Source: a virus
IMG/VR virus record: IMGVR_UViG_3300025671_005364
Span: 1 to 31,253 of that record
Length of the DNA stretch: 31,253 nucleotides
Reading direction: 5' to 3' (one strand)
In this document: positions 15,394 through 24,335 of the stretch, piece after piece
Numbering within the stretch: the first letter of the stretch is position 1
Layout: each line of letters opens with the position of its first letter
Notes under the pieces: generated by a model
What the model was told of the DNA's origin: nothing
What the model saw: the letters and a program-made list of their open reading frames with translations, nothing else
The model's database searches: none
Program-made: the position numbers and the translations under genes

Positions 15394-15548
15394 AATCTTT
15401 GTAGTGCTTTAATTTTACCATGTGTGCAAGTGCGGCTGCTAAACATCGTACCGCCGTCGGTCAATACCCTTTCCCGATAATTTAAGTACTCGCGATACGT
15501 TTCGGAGTTCGCCGTAGTTCCAACCCTATTGCTGATGTCTATCCTCAT
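15390..15548 (-). CDS. Hypothetical protein, 52 aa
   Basis: The start is set at the ATG at 15548 (MRIDISNRVGTTANSETY) because it overlaps the upstream stop as ATGA; an open frame reaches 15599. The product has 52 residues and overlaps the adhesin by ATGA at its other end. It is basic at the end (HGKIKALQRL) and has no known domain. Tight coupling on both sides supports that it is translated. Confidence 0.6.
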   Translation of the reverse strand: MRIDISNRVGTTANSETYREYLNYRERVLTDGGTMFSSRTCTHGKIKALQRL

Positions 15549-15976
15549 ACCGTGCCGAAGTTCTTGTGTTGGTAAAGGTATAAATCGCTTCCAATGCAAA
15601 CCGCCTCGAAGATATCCGTACCGCTATTGGTTACGTTGGGTAAACTGCCACCCTCTAAGTACATAACCCCTCCCGTTACCACGATCGAGTTTACGTCGTG
15701 ATTGCCTCCGTTGGTTACGATGAAAACATAACGCTCTCCGTCTGCCGGGTTGGTCAAGGTTACATCCACGTCTCCACTTAAGGTAAAAGTGAAATGATGG
15801 CCCGTGCTTAAATCAACGCTAACCGCTCCCGTAACGCTTCCCGCTGCAACGGTTGTATTACGCATAAAATTCGAGCGCGTTATCTTCTTCGTAGTAGTAC
15901 CATTCCAGATTGCTAACTCGTGCGTTTCCGATACCGTAGTGATCGCGTCTAATTGTGTTATTGTCTTGTCTGCCAT
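15545..15976 (-). CDS. Small fibre-like virion protein, 143 aa
   Basis: A protein of 143 residues. The start TITQLDAITTVSETHELAIWNGTTTKKITRSNF matches the N-terminal attachment motif of many phage fibre proteins (a short linker with a TTKKIT-type strand). The remainder is a beta-rich domain (FTFTLSGDVDVTLTNPADGERYVFIVTNGGNHDV). It may be a short fibre or the attachment subunit for the adhesin encoded after it. A head fibre is an alternative. Confidence 0.6.
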   Translation of the reverse strand: MADKTITQLDAITTVSETHELAIWNGTTTKKITRSNFMRNTTVAAGSVTGAVSVDLSTGHHFTFTLSGDVDVTLTNPADGERYVFIVTNGGNHDVNSIVVTGGVMYLEGGSLPNVTNSGTDIFEAVCIGSDLYLYQHKNFGTV

Positions 15977-15979
15977 TTC

Positions 15980-16477
15980 TTATATCTTAATTCGTGATGA
16001 AGCTGCCCATAATAGATTGCTTCCAGCCTCCCACAACAAATAATCTCCGTTCTCCTGGTATATTACCCTCAAGCTGATTAATTGGCTGAAGATAACCCCA
16101 TCGTTGCCGTATTCCTCTATCTCGCGTGTATCTTCGATGTAGGTGTGCAGGTTAAGCAACCCCTCGTTTAAGTCAAACGTGGTGCTCTTGCTATCCTTTA
16201 CCAATTGTAATACCTGCTGGCTGATCGCATACATCGGCAACTTACTTACTCCGCCTTTCCTCTGCTTGGTTACTACCCGAATATCCAAACGCGCTGGACC
16301 TCCGAAGTAGTCCTTTGTCAAGTCCTCGATGAACCTGAACCCCTCCAGTACGATGTAATTGGAAGGTGCGTTCTTAGGTACTCCGGTGTAAACTGGTACA
16401 TCGCTCCCGTCGTAAGATAGATTCCCATCCAACAACTGAATCAATGCAGATAATATGCCGAGTGCTGGCTCTCTCAT
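15980..16477 (-). CDS. Tail completion / terminator-like protein (DUF3168-like)
   Basis: A protein of 165 residues with an N-terminal helix followed by PVYTGVPKNAPSNYIVLEGF and a mixed alpha/beta body (ARLDIRVVTKQRKGG, YAISQQVLQLVKD). The pattern and position after the gp10-like protein agree with the tail terminator/DUF3168 group that caps the tail tube. The upstream gene's stop overlaps this start as TAATG. Confidence 0.65.
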   Translation of the reverse strand: MREPALGILSALIQLLDGNLSYDGSDVPVYTGVPKNAPSNYIVLEGFRFIEDLTKDYFGGPARLDIRVVTKQRKGGVSKLPMYAISQQVLQLVKDSKSTTFDLNEGLLNLHTYIEDTREIEEYGNDGVIFSQLISLRVIYQENGDYLLWEAGSNLLWAASSRIKI

Positions 16478-16740
16478 TAATAGATAGCTAATAGGTCGCC
16501 TGAATACGTCGTGCCTGAAGTCAAAACTTTCTTCACTGCAACGGGAATGTACTCGGGATCTCCAACGCCTTTGAAAGTAGCCGTAGTGTCGTCTGCCGTT
16601 ACTACTGCAACGTCGCCCGTACCTCCTGATGCGCGAACGTAAAAGATACCTACTGGATCGGTTTGGAAGTCCGCTGCCGATACGTCGATTTCTTCTGCCG
16701 TTTGTCCTTGATAACGCTCAAAACCTCTTTGTCTTGCCAT
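16477..16740 (-). CDS. Small virion protein, 87 aa, unknown
   Basis: A protein of 87 residues, mostly beta, with the stretch VGIFYVRASGGTGDVAVVTADDTTATFKGVGDPEYIPV. Size and fold type would suit a capsid decoration or spike-like subunit, but the gene is located among tail-joining genes and nothing specific is recognised. It starts 5 bases after the gp10-like stop. Confidence 0.55.
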   Translation of the reverse strand: MARQRGFERYQGQTAEEIDVSAADFQTDPVGIFYVRASGGTGDVAVVTADDTTATFKGVGDPEYIPVAVKKVLTSGTTYSGDLLAIY

Positions 16741-16745
16741 GATGT

Positions 16746-17174
16746 TTATTTTAGTGCTTGTTTTACTCTTTTTATGAACTCTTTGTAATTTTTCTCTAAT
16801 GCTGGCCTCATAAATGGCCGTTGCTCCATGTTAACCGTTCCGAACTCCAAGTAAGTGGAATAATCCGCTCCGCTTATCACCTTGCCCGTAAACTGTCCTG
16901 CTACCGTTTCCCACCTTAGATTCCGCTTCAAGTTACCCGTATCCGTTGCTGGTGGATTATTGGGTGCGCTTGCCGTGTGCGTTCTCTTTGGTAAATATAA
17001 CTCCCGCGTCTTACCACTTCCCTTCTTGCTGATGCTCTCTACGGCCGTTTTGTGGACCTCTATGGTCGTTTCCTTTATCACCTTATCAACCGCAGCTTGT
17101 CGTTGCTTAGAAGCGTTCTCAATGCGTGCCTGAAGCCCTCTTAATTGCGTCTTATCTATCTGTACCTTAATCAC
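16746..17174 (-). CDS. HK97 gp10-like head-tail/tail completion protein
   Basis: A protein of 142 residues starting with GTG (17174-17172), overlapping the adaptor gene by 8 bases; no ATG is available nearby. It shows the family pattern: N-terminal charged helices (AAVDKVIKETTIEVHKTAVES), SAPNNPPATDTGNLKRNLRWE, and DYSTYLEFGTVNMEQRPFMRPALEK near the end. It closes the head-tail junction or tail top. Confidence 0.85.
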   Translation of the reverse strand: MIKVQIDKTQLRGLQARIENASKQRQAAVDKVIKETTIEVHKTAVESISKKGSGKTRELYLPKRTHTASAPNNPPATDTGNLKRNLRWETVAGQFTGKVISGADYSTYLEFGTVNMEQRPFMRPALEKNYKEFIKRVKQALK

Positions 17175-17490
17175 GTTTAATAAACATTATTAAGGTCCAT
17201 ACATTGCGCCTCTCATCCTTTACCAAGCTGTGCAACTCGTACACCTCTCCATCGTACTCTACTCGGTAGTGCATATCCAATCCCGGTACGTCGTCGTAAT
17301 AGACTTCGCACTCATACGGTTGGCCGTTTACAATCTGGCTAACCTCCAATGCTTCGCTTCCCTTCATCGGCTGAACGTAGGCCCATGTGCTCACCTCTCC
17401 AGTCCATGATGCGGAATAACCCCCAAGCGCATCTTTCGTCTGCGTGGAAGTCTGAAACGTTACCCTATCATCCATCTTGCCTACACCCAT
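17167..17490 (-). CDS. Head-tail adaptor (SPP1 gp16 / phage_H_T_join type)
   Basis: A protein of 107 residues of beta-barrel type. DDRVTFQTSTQTKDALGGYSASW, then TWAYVQPMKGSE and a Tyr/Asp-rich middle (DVPGLDMHYRVEYDGEVYELHSL) match the family. It links the connector to the tail. The start at 17490 overlaps the connector gene by 10 bases; an internal ATG at MDDRV, 15 bases later, is an alternative. Confidence 0.82.
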   Translation of the reverse strand: MGVGKMDDRVTFQTSTQTKDALGGYSASWTGEVSTWAYVQPMKGSEALEVSQIVNGQPYECEVYYDDVPGLDMHYRVEYDGEVYELHSLVKDERRNVWTLIMFIKRD

Positions 17491-18035
17491 ATCCTCGTAC
17501 GATAAGCGTTTAGCATCTTCTGTGCGTTGAAGTAACTCAACGTGCGCCCTTGATCGTTACTCGAACTTCTTACCTCCCACATCTCGGCCAATATGCTCAA
17601 GATAGCCTCCTGAACTGGTCCTGGACAACTCGCGCTGGTAGTGTAGATAAACTCGTAGGAATACGAATTGTCGGTGCTGAAGACTTGAGTAACACGAATG
17701 GTCGGCTCGGTGTTTCCTATTTTCCAATAGTTGGTGTTTAGGGTTAATGTCGTAGCCGTGCCTTCCTTATCTATTCTCTTAACGCTGGTGATCGTTGCTA
17801 CCGGTACATGAATCAAGTCGAACTCGGTTGTATCTCCTGGTTCGCTTACGTACTGCGTAACGGTTTTGTCAATGAACGCCCGGTTGCAATAACGCTCGGC
17901 CCACTCCCTCGCAGAAGTTATCATCCGCGTTATCATCGTGTCCTCTTGCGTATTGCTTACCCGTAGATGTGCTTTGGCTTCCGATAACGTTATTGGCTCT
18001 GTACCAATGCTCGAAAAAGTGCTTTCTACTTTCAT
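17481..18035 (-). CDS. Head-tail connector protein (HK97 gp6 type)
   Basis: A protein of 184 residues. TEPITLSEAKAHLRVSNTQEDTMITRMITSAREWAERYCNRAFI is the hallmark N-terminal helical part of gp6-like connectors, followed by a beta domain and a C-terminal helix (EAILSILAEMWEV). It forms the ring beneath the portal. It is the first gene after the capsid terminator and has the TTAG-N23-TACCTTCG element 5 bases upstream of its ATG. Confidence 0.85.
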   Translation of the reverse strand: MKVESTFSSIGTEPITLSEAKAHLRVSNTQEDTMITRMITSAREWAERYCNRAFIDKTVTQYVSEPGDTTEFDLIHVPVATITSVKRIDKEGTATTLTLNTNYWKIGNTEPTIRVTQVFSTDNSYSYEFIYTTSASCPGPVQEAILSILAEMWEVRSSSNDQGRTLSYFNAQKMLNAYRTRIWV

Positions 18036-18040
18036 ACTTA

Positions 18041-18077
18041 CGAAGGTATTAATTGCTCTGTTGGTGGTGTTCTAATT
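18041..18077 (-). promoter_or_regulatory. TTAGAACA-N19-TACCTTCG element between terminator and connector gene
   Basis: On the minus strand AATTAGAACA (18077-18068) precedes TACCTTCG (18048-18041), with 23 bases between TTAG and the second box, exactly as at 13372-13336 and 28801-28765. It directly follows the capsid terminator, where restart of transcription would be needed. The box ends only 5 bases before the ATG at 18035. Confidence 0.5.
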
Positions 18078-18081
18078 GCAT

Positions 18082-18108
18082 AAAAAAAGGGATGACCGCA
18101 GCCATCCC
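18082..18108 (-). terminator. Intrinsic terminator after the major capsid gene
   Basis: In minus-strand RNA GGGAUG (18108-18103) pairs with CAUCCC (18094-18089), extendable by one G-U pair, followed by seven U (18088-18082). It starts 29 bases after the capsid stop codon, so capsid mRNA can be ended and made in excess. Confidence 0.85.
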
Positions 18109-18137
18109 CCTGATTACAACTAATCAACCAATGCTTA

Positions 18138-19370
18138 TTATGCAGACTCGATTGCAAGTTTGATGTTAGCAAACGTATCCACGAACCAAGCAGTTGGGTA
18201 GTAGATAGGGAATGCCAAACGCTCTTCAACAACAACTGTTACCAAGTTGTAAATAGCGTTGTCTTGGTCTTGGTCAAACAAGCGAACCGATACTCCTTCG
18301 CGTTGTGCGATTTGAGCAGCGTTAGTATCTCCAATGTAAAGCGTTCCAGCAGCAACTGAAGTTGACTGATAAACTGGAATACCTTGAAAGAATGCTGATC
18401 CACCTTCGTAGGTGATTTGGTCAAACAAGTACTGCCCGTTGCTACCTTTGTCGCTCAATGCGTCGTAGTAGTCGATTGGGTTAAGTACAATAGCGTTTGC
18501 GTTGTGCTTGTTTGCAGCTAATACACCGCGAGCAGCAATCATCGCATCCCACTTGTTTGAACCGTCTAATGCATACTTGTCATCGAATACTGTACCAGCG
18601 ATGTCGGCATCTGTAAGTGCTCCTGCTGCAAGTCCAGTCAAGTTTGCTCCTGAACCAGTACCAGTCAAAAGTTGAGTATCTTCTACTTTCAACAACTCGA
18701 TTACTCCGTAGGTTTGAAGGAATCCAGCCAATGCAGGAATGTCGTTTAACAACTCCTCGCTGATGCGCTTGTGATGAGCAATCTTGCGAGCAGGTGCTTC
18801 TTTCATTTCAAAGTCGTTGTCGCTTTGTGGCTTAACAACTCCTTCGCCTACTGGTGTTGGTGCTCCATCTACCGCAGTTTCTTGTGGGTAAGCGAAGATG
18901 CTTCCAGTCATTGGTACTACGCTGAACAACGAGCGAATGTTGAACGCCTCACGCTTAAGTGGAGTGATGGTGCTCAAACGAGTTGGCTCGATGAATGATA
19001 CGTTGGTACCGTTAGTCAATGAAGCTGCTCCAGTCATTGTACCGGCAGCTTTCATGCTGATAGGTGCAGTAGTCTTAGCTTCGCGTGCTTGGAATGCTTT
19101 GAATGAAGCATCCTCCATCAAACGCTCTGCAAGGCCTTTTGAGTTTTTGAACTCGCCACCGTTCTCACGAAGTTTTTTCACGTCGGTTACCAAACGATCG
19201 TAGTCGTCTTGGCTGATACCGGCCATTGAGTTTACTTTCTCGGCAAGGTTGCTTAATGCTGACTTTGTTTCTTCTGCGATTCCCGCAGCAGATGTGGCCT
19301 CGTTATTGGCCTTTTCGATTTGCGCGTTGATTTCATTTTTGATCGCGCCCAATTGTTCTTTCAATTCCAT
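18138..19370 (-). CDS. Major capsid protein, HK97 fold
   Basis: A protein of 410 residues from the ATG at 19370 (MELKEQLGAIKNEI); a TTG four codons upstream is possible but unlikely. Residues 1-100 form a charged coiled-coil delta (scaffold) domain, probably removed by the prohead protease near KTTAPISMKAAG. The rest has HK97-fold hallmarks: RSLFSVVPMTGSIFAYPQET, ARKIAHHKRISEELLND, LLTGTGSGANLTGL, PIDYYDAL and EGVSVRLFDQ. Follows the protease with 12 bp between, and is followed by a terminator. Confidence 0.94.
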   Translation of the reverse strand: MELKEQLGAIKNEINAQIEKANNEATSAAGIAEETKSALSNLAEKVNSMAGISQDDYDRLVTDVKKLRENGGEFKNSKGLAERLMEDASFKAFQAREAKTTAPISMKAAGTMTGAASLTNGTNVSFIEPTRLSTITPLKREAFNIRSLFSVVPMTGSIFAYPQETAVDGAPTPVGEGVVKPQSDNDFEMKEAPARKIAHHKRISEELLNDIPALAGFLQTYGVIELLKVEDTQLLTGTGSGANLTGLAAGALTDADIAGTVFDDKYALDGSNKWDAMIAARGVLAANKHNANAIVLNPIDYYDALSDKGSNGQYLFDQITYEGGSAFFQGIPVYQSTSVAAGTLYIGDTNAAQIAQREGVSVRLFDQDQDNAIYNLVTVVVEERLAFPIYYPTAWFVDTFANIKLAIESA

Positions 19371-19382
19371 TTTTTGAATCAA

Positions 19383-20072
19383 TTATAGGTTATTCCATAT
19401 GCTTAATAAATCCACCGGCTCGTTAGTCGCTTGAGTGGATTGCTCCGGCTCTGATACGCTAACAAGTGATTTCAATGCTTTCTCTATATCCGATACCTCG
19501 TGCTCAATTAGCTTGAAGGTTTCGTCGGTGTAATCGCCGTTGCGTAGTACGTTGTTTAGTTTGGATAACCGCCCTAACAACTCGCTGGCAAACTCTGCTT
19601 TCATTTCTGACTTCATCCCCACTACTGGAGTGTTCTCATTCGCTCCCCACGTTACGCTGGAATACTCCCACAACTTGACTTCCTTAATCAGTTGGTATTC
19701 CTTGTTCTCGGCCATCTCTGATTTGATAATCTCAAACCCGATGGAATGCTCCGTAATAACCCCGTCGCGATATAACTTAATGTAGTCGCCATCGCGAATA
19801 TCTGATACCTTGCTATCTATCAGTAGTCCGTTCTCATCCTGGACCATCGTTAGTGGTGTACCAATCGGGTTGTATCTGTCGTGCTGGAATAAGTGCTTAA
19901 TACGTGGTCGTGGTGATTGTGGTCCGCGTTCCTGAATGGTCTTACTGAATGCGCCCTTCTCGATAATATCACCGTCTGAATCCACGTTGCCGAATGCTGA
20001 AGCATACAAGGTAACAATACCTTTGCTCTCATCTACATCGGCCACCGGTAAAGATGTGTTCTTGTATATCAT
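19383..20072 (-). CDS. HK97-type prohead protease (S78 family)
   Basis: A protein of 229 residues with the expected features: AFGNVDSDGDIIEKGAF, histidine of LFQHD (H64), the serine of TEHSIGF (S110) and an acidic residue in LWEYSSVTWGANENTPV. It cleaves the delta domain of the capsid protein during head maturation. The C-terminal 60 residues are Glu/Ser-rich and not part of the catalytic core. Located just before the capsid gene, the usual order. Confidence 0.9.
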   Translation of the reverse strand: MIYKNTSLPVADVDESKGIVTLYASAFGNVDSDGDIIEKGAFSKTIQERGPQSPRPRIKHLFQHDRYNPIGTPLTMVQDENGLLIDSKVSDIRDGDYIKLYRDGVITEHSIGFEIIKSEMAENKEYQLIKEVKLWEYSSVTWGANENTPVVGMKSEMKAEFASELLGRLSKLNNVLRNGDYTDETFKLIEHEVSDIEKALKSLVSVSEPEQSTQATNEPVDLLSIWNNL

Positions 20073-20081
20073 GCTACAAAC

Positions 20082-20432
20082 TTATTTCTTCTTCTCTTTG
20101 TCTTGTTCTAAATCGGTTACTTTGGCGATTGGGTGATGTTTGTCGTAAACTATCTGGCTCACGAACTGGTAACTCACTCCGAACTTGAAAGATAACTCTG
20201 CCATCGTTTCGCGGACCTTTCCATCATTCTTGCGTAGGATTTCAAAGTAGTGCTTTCTGATTAATACTCGCTCGGGACTTTTGCGCTTAACGCATCCAAG
20301 CTGGTCTAATACGTGCATTAAGTTGAGGGTAACTCTGTCCTCGATTCCGTACTCCTTACGAACAAACTCGGCAAACGCTTTGCGTGCCCTTAGTTTACCT
20401 CGCTGAAGTTCTGCTTTATCGAAGTCATTCAT
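20082..20432 (-). CDS. Small HTH-like protein in the head cluster
   Basis: The start is set at ATG 20432 (MNDFDKAELQRGK), 5 bases after the Mu-F-like gene, giving 116 residues. It is basic and helical; residues 74-97 (VRETMAELSFKFGVSYQFVSQIVY) look like a helix-turn-helix. The C-terminus is Lys-rich. It has no recognised relative and its place between minor head protein and protease is unusual for a DNA-binding protein; a regulator or a DNA-associated head protein are both possible. Confidence 0.65.
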   Translation of the reverse strand: MNDFDKAELQRGKLRARKAFAEFVRKEYGIEDRVTLNLMHVLDQLGCVKRKSPERVLIRKHYFEILRKNDGKVRETMAELSFKFGVSYQFVSQIVYDKHHPIAKVTDLEQDKEKKK

Positions 20433-20437
20433 ATTGG

Positions 20438-21283
20438 TTAAGATTGGTTGTACTCTGGATTGTTGGGTGTGATGTAAACCATCGTGCATCGGCAATTAAT
20501 TACCTCCGATGCTGGTGCTCCTACCATCTGCGGCTTATCCATCGGAGTTCCATTCACGTTGAAGTAGTCGTCTAATAATACTACCGTTCCGTTTACTGCT
20601 CCGTGTGATTCTCTCTCCCTTCCATCTAATGAAGTAATCCACTTCTTCTTCATCTGCAAACCCGTTGCTTTGGCTGCTTGCAAGCTGGCCTCATTGGCTG
20701 CGATGCCTACCTCTGTCCTCATTACCCGGACCGCTCTGTATCTGTTCTGCTTACCCATGTATTCGCGGGTGTAGCTTTGGATTCGCTTCCTCGCTTGGAA
20801 TACCGATAACCCCTCATTCACCGCCTCTGCCGTTGCTAACCTGATGGCCCGTAGAAATAACTCTCTGCTGGTTTCGGTCATCATCGTTGCCTTCAATCCC
20901 GATTGCGTTGCAGCAAACCGAATCGCTACCCGTGCCCAGTCATCCAGTAACGCATCTGATACGGGTGGAATAGTCATTGCACCTGCTACCAATGCAACGC
21001 CCGTTTCTACCTCTTTTTTTGCCTTCTGCGCGTCTTTTGCGATTGCTTCGTATGTTCCCCTTGTGAAGGTCTTAAAAGTGTCCTCGTAGGTCTTGTAAAG
21101 GGTTTTCTCTACCTGCTCCTGCTCAATGAATGCAGTCAAGGATTCCATCTCGCTCTGCGTAGTGGCATTCCCTAACTCCCGAATCGCTCTGCTGATACCC
21201 TGCTGAAGTGCGTTGTACGTTGGTCGTGTGTACTTCCTCTCAATCCTGGCCTTCGCCCGATTCTGACTTCTGCTTGTGTTCAT
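20438..21283 (-). CDS. Minor head protein, Mu gpF / SPP1 gp7 type
   Basis: A protein of 281 residues, helical at the N-terminus. The C-terminal motif is diagnostic: VRVMRTEVGIAANEA, then KKWITSLDGRERESH and the closing VINCRCTMVYI. Members bind the portal and assist head assembly or DNA ejection. It overlaps the portal gene by 44 bases. Confidence 0.88.
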   Translation of the reverse strand: MNTSRSQNRAKARIERKYTRPTYNALQQGISRAIRELGNATTQSEMESLTAFIEQEQVEKTLYKTYEDTFKTFTRGTYEAIAKDAQKAKKEVETGVALVAGAMTIPPVSDALLDDWARVAIRFAATQSGLKATMMTETSRELFLRAIRLATAEAVNEGLSVFQARKRIQSYTREYMGKQNRYRAVRVMRTEVGIAANEASLQAAKATGLQMKKKWITSLDGRERESHGAVNGTVVLLDDYFNVNGTPMDKPQMVGAPASEVINCRCTMVYITPNNPEYNQS

Positions 21284-22583
21284 AATCGTCTATGTCGATG
21301 TGTTTAAGTGGATCGCCCTCAATGCTCACATCGTCGATATTTATCCTGCCTCCGTTCATGTAGTTATAGTCCATTGCCTTGTGCCCTTCGTGCATTGCAT
21401 CTCCTAACTTCTCGCGGAATTCGTTTAGTGTGTATGCGCCCAACTCAACGCCTATCTTATAAATCTCTGCTAACTCTTTGCGATCGGCTTGTAGTTCTGG
21501 TACTTGGCTAAAGTCGGGTTCGATATAAACGTTTCCGTAGCTTGGTGCTAACCAACGGTTAAACTCATCGGCAAACGCCTGGACCAATGGAATAATAGCA
21601 TCCGTGTACGCTACCTTCCGTGCCGTGCTCATGTTGTTGTACGTACTTGCGGAATCATCATTGAATAACTGACTCGGTACGTGGTAAACTCGGCAAAGGT
21701 CTTGTAGTGAGAATTTAAGGTCCTCGATAATCGCCATATCAACTGGACTCAATCCTAAGTTGGTGTACTTAATCCGAGCAGAAATGAACGCCATCTTTCC
21801 TTTGTTGTCCGCTCCGTTGTATTTCTTATCCCAACCCCGCGCCAATGCTTGAGCCTGCTCCTCTGTAAAATAAGCCTCGCTCATTGGATCGCCATCTGAA
21901 CTAATGATACCGATTGCTCCGTTGTTTTGGAATGCTTTCTGACTTGCTATCTGCGCATCGTTTGATTTGCTGATAGTTCTTGCGGCCGCTCGTAGTGGAC
22001 TCATCCCGTATAACTCCTCTCCGTAGTCGAAGTCAAAGTTTGGGAATTTGTCGTGTAGTACATCGGAATAAGGAAAGCGAATTACCTGGTCGCCTATGTT
22101 GAGTTTGTACTCGCTTACCGGGTTCATCCATCCATCGCTTACAATCTCGGTGTAGTGCGCTGGCATGATAAACATCTCCAACGCCTGGCCTTGATTCCTT
22201 CCGCTTTCAATTCGTGGTGAGTAAATGTAAGTATTTCCCGTGATAAGTTTGAATCCGTAATACTGCTGAAAGAACTCGCTTCGCGCCTGAAGTTGATTCG
22301 GAATGTCAAGTAGATTGTATAACGGGTGGTCTGCCAATACGTTACCCTCAAAGTCCTTTACAACAAACTTGGTAAGTGCGGCCTTCTGTGATATCCAACT
22401 GACTATGGAATAGACCAAGCTATTAACGTTGTAGGCTTGTGTAATGTAGCTTCTGCTGGCATCGTCGATGCTTAGTGGAGTGTTCATTCCAATATAGGAA
22501 TAAAGCGCTCTTAGAAGTCGGTTATTTGCGTCTGCCTCGTACTGCTTTCCGAATAGCTTACCTATGCGTTCTCTGAATGTCAT
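21240..22583 (-). CDS. Portal protein, HK97 type
   Basis: A protein of 447 residues. NSLVYSIVSWISQKAA, PNQLQARSEFFQQYYGFKLITGNTYIY, EELYGMSPLRAAARTI, and FSLQDLCRVYHVPSQLFNDDSASTYNNM followed by PLVQAFADEFNRWL are typical of phage_portal proteins. It forms the dodecameric DNA gate. The start overlaps the terminase stop by ATGA (22580-22583). The C-terminus is acidic and polar (KSESGEGQD). Confidence 0.94.
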   Translation of the reverse strand: MTFRERIGKLFGKQYEADANNRLLRALYSYIGMNTPLSIDDASRSYITQAYNVNSLVYSIVSWISQKAALTKFVVKDFEGNVLADHPLYNLLDIPNQLQARSEFFQQYYGFKLITGNTYIYSPRIESGRNQGQALEMFIMPAHYTEIVSDGWMNPVSEYKLNIGDQVIRFPYSDVLHDKFPNFDFDYGEELYGMSPLRAAARTISKSNDAQIASQKAFQNNGAIGIISSDGDPMSEAYFTEEQAQALARGWDKKYNGADNKGKMAFISARIKYTNLGLSPVDMAIIEDLKFSLQDLCRVYHVPSQLFNDDSASTYNNMSTARKVAYTDAIIPLVQAFADEFNRWLAPSYGNVYIEPDFSQVPELQADRKELAEIYKIGVELGAYTLNEFREKLGDAMHEGHKAMDYNYMNGGRINIDDVSIEGDPLKHIDIDDYEHKQKSESGEGQD

Positions 22584-23965
22584 ATTATTACGAATCCTTT
22601 CTTTTGTTGTCTGCTCTGTAACGCCATCACCATTACATCCACTTGATCGTCGTGCTTTGCGTAAGGGAATTGTGTTACCTCATCTAAAAACCTCCTATTC
22701 CAGCTTCCAGCGATTAATTTAACCCTTCCAGCCTCCACCATTGCACTCACCGCGTTCGCTCTTGTTACCTTGTCCGTATCCGGTGCTTTGTCCTCTAATA
22801 CGTTTAACCCCGTCGTGCTTTTGATTTGCTGAACGATGCTCTTACCGCTGGCCTTTGGCTCAATGTATATTCTCGAAGCTGACGTGTAGCCGTTGTGCAT
22901 TACGAAGGTCTTGATGTATTCGCAAAGTTGCGGAAACTCGAGCCATACTTGTTCTACTTCCCTAAAATAAAAGAAGCTGCCGTCTGTCGCATACGCTAAT
23001 AATGCTGATGGATCGTTGGCCTTGTTGCTCGTGTAGGCCGTATCAAGTCGGTAGTTCCATACTAACCCTTCCGGTACTTCGTTTACGATGTCAAACCATT
23101 TCGCCTTGAAGATATTACCCTCCGGTGGTGCGGGTTGCTGAAGTATCTGCCCTGCATAACCTGCGCTTCCTAAACTTACTCGGTATTCGTGCAGAATCTT
23201 ATCGTTGAATCGCTCTGGCCAAAATAGGCCATTTTTATAATATTGTGATAATTTCGTCGGCTTAAGACTTTTTGTGGCCTCTCCTGGTATGCAGATGTGC
23301 CGATAACCTCCTTTGTTGAGCAGATATCCTGATAGGTCGTCTTCGTGTAGCCTCTGCATTACGATGATTCGTACTGCCGTGTGTGGGTTCTTGGTCCTCG
23401 AGTAGAAGGTTTCCGAGTACGCTCGGTTTACTCCGGTTCGTTCTACCTCGCTGAATGCCATCTTTGGGTTTAGTGGATCATCCATAATGATTACGTCTGC
23501 ACCCATTCCCGTTACCGTACCCGTTACACTTGTTGCGAATCGCTTACCTCCTTTGTCGTTTTCGTAGTTGCTCTTTACGTTTTGGTCCGTTACGATTTGG
23601 AATAAGTGGCCGAAGTTCTCAATGAACCAATCGCTTTGTATCAACTGCCTGGACTTTCTCGCGTGTTCGGTGCTTAGCTGATTGCTGAAGCTGGCCGTAA
23701 TGAAACTCATGTAAGGATTGATTACCCAACTCCATACCGGGTAGATGATCGTGGTAAGTAGGCTTTTGCTGGACCTGAATGGTACGTTGATAATGATATC
23801 GCTGTGTGCTGGTATTCCCTTCCATATCCTTAGCGTTTCGGTTTCCATTACCTCGCAAAGGTACTTGATGTGCCAATTATCCAAGTAGGGGGTTTGTGGC
23901 TCTAATATCTTAAAAGCCTCACGGTAGAAATTGTAGTAGTTGTAGTATTTAGGATTCTTCAGCAT
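22580..23965 (-). CDS. terL: Terminase large subunit
   Basis: From the ATG at 23965 (MLKNPKYYNYYNFYREAF) the product is 461 residues; an in-frame ATG at 24001 would add 12 residues but deepen the overlap with terS. ATPase motifs are VPFRSSKS (61-68, a Walker A without the usual glycine) and VIIMDDP (158-164). The C-terminal nuclease half has RLDTAYTSNKANDPSA, YIEPKASGKS and HDDQVDVMV with acidic metal ligands. It pumps and cuts DNA during packaging. Confidence 0.94.
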   Translation of the reverse strand: MLKNPKYYNYYNFYREAFKILEPQTPYLDNWHIKYLCEVMETETLRIWKGIPAHSDIIINVPFRSSKSLLTTIIYPVWSWVINPYMSFITASFSNQLSTEHARKSRQLIQSDWFIENFGHLFQIVTDQNVKSNYENDKGGKRFATSVTGTVTGMGADVIIMDDPLNPKMAFSEVERTGVNRAYSETFYSRTKNPHTAVRIIVMQRLHEDDLSGYLLNKGGYRHICIPGEATKSLKPTKLSQYYKNGLFWPERFNDKILHEYRVSLGSAGYAGQILQQPAPPEGNIFKAKWFDIVNEVPEGLVWNYRLDTAYTSNKANDPSALLAYATDGSFFYFREVEQVWLEFPQLCEYIKTFVMHNGYTSASRIYIEPKASGKSIVQQIKSTTGLNVLEDKAPDTDKVTRANAVSAMVEAGRVKLIAGSWNRRFLDEVTQFPYAKHDDQVDVMVMALQSRQQKKGFVII

Positions 23966-24335
23966 ATCGCTTGTCCAGAATCTCCTGCACTTGGTCGTCA
24001 CTCAACGTGTGCAGTTTCATATCGTGGGTGTTCTTGCTTTCGGTGTATTGCATCGCTAACTTCTTGAGTTCCTCGTCCGTAGATATTAGCTTCATCAATG
24101 CAAGTTGTAGCGTCGGGTTCTCGCTCTGATACCACTTCGATCGGAGTGAACTCTTTACCTCGATGCGGTTCTTGGTAAGTGCTTCTTTTATAGCTTCCGA
24201 TTTTTCTAACTCGTGCAGGTAGAAAGTGCTGGTGCTGATTCCAATCATTGGTGGAACGTCGGTTACAAAAAATAGCCGATGCTTTTGAATTGCTTCAACT
24301 GATTTCCGTTCGAGTTCTTCTTTATTGTATGCCAT
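23949..24335 (-). CDS. terS: Terminase small subunit (HTH)
   Basis: A protein of 128 residues. An HTH-like N-terminal region (FFVTDVPPMIGISTSTFYLHELEKSEAIKEAL) is followed by helices (SENPTLQLALMKLISTDEELKKLAMQYTES), the usual organisation of TerS. Position directly before terL and overlap with it agree. It should recognise the packaging start site. The packaging mode (cos, pac) cannot be read from it. Confidence 0.78.
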   Translation of the reverse strand: MAYNKEELERKSVEAIQKHRLFFVTDVPPMIGISTSTFYLHELEKSEAIKEALTKNRIEVKSSLRSKWYQSENPTLQLALMKLISTDEELKKLAMQYTESKNTHDMKLHTLSDDQVQEILDKRYAEES

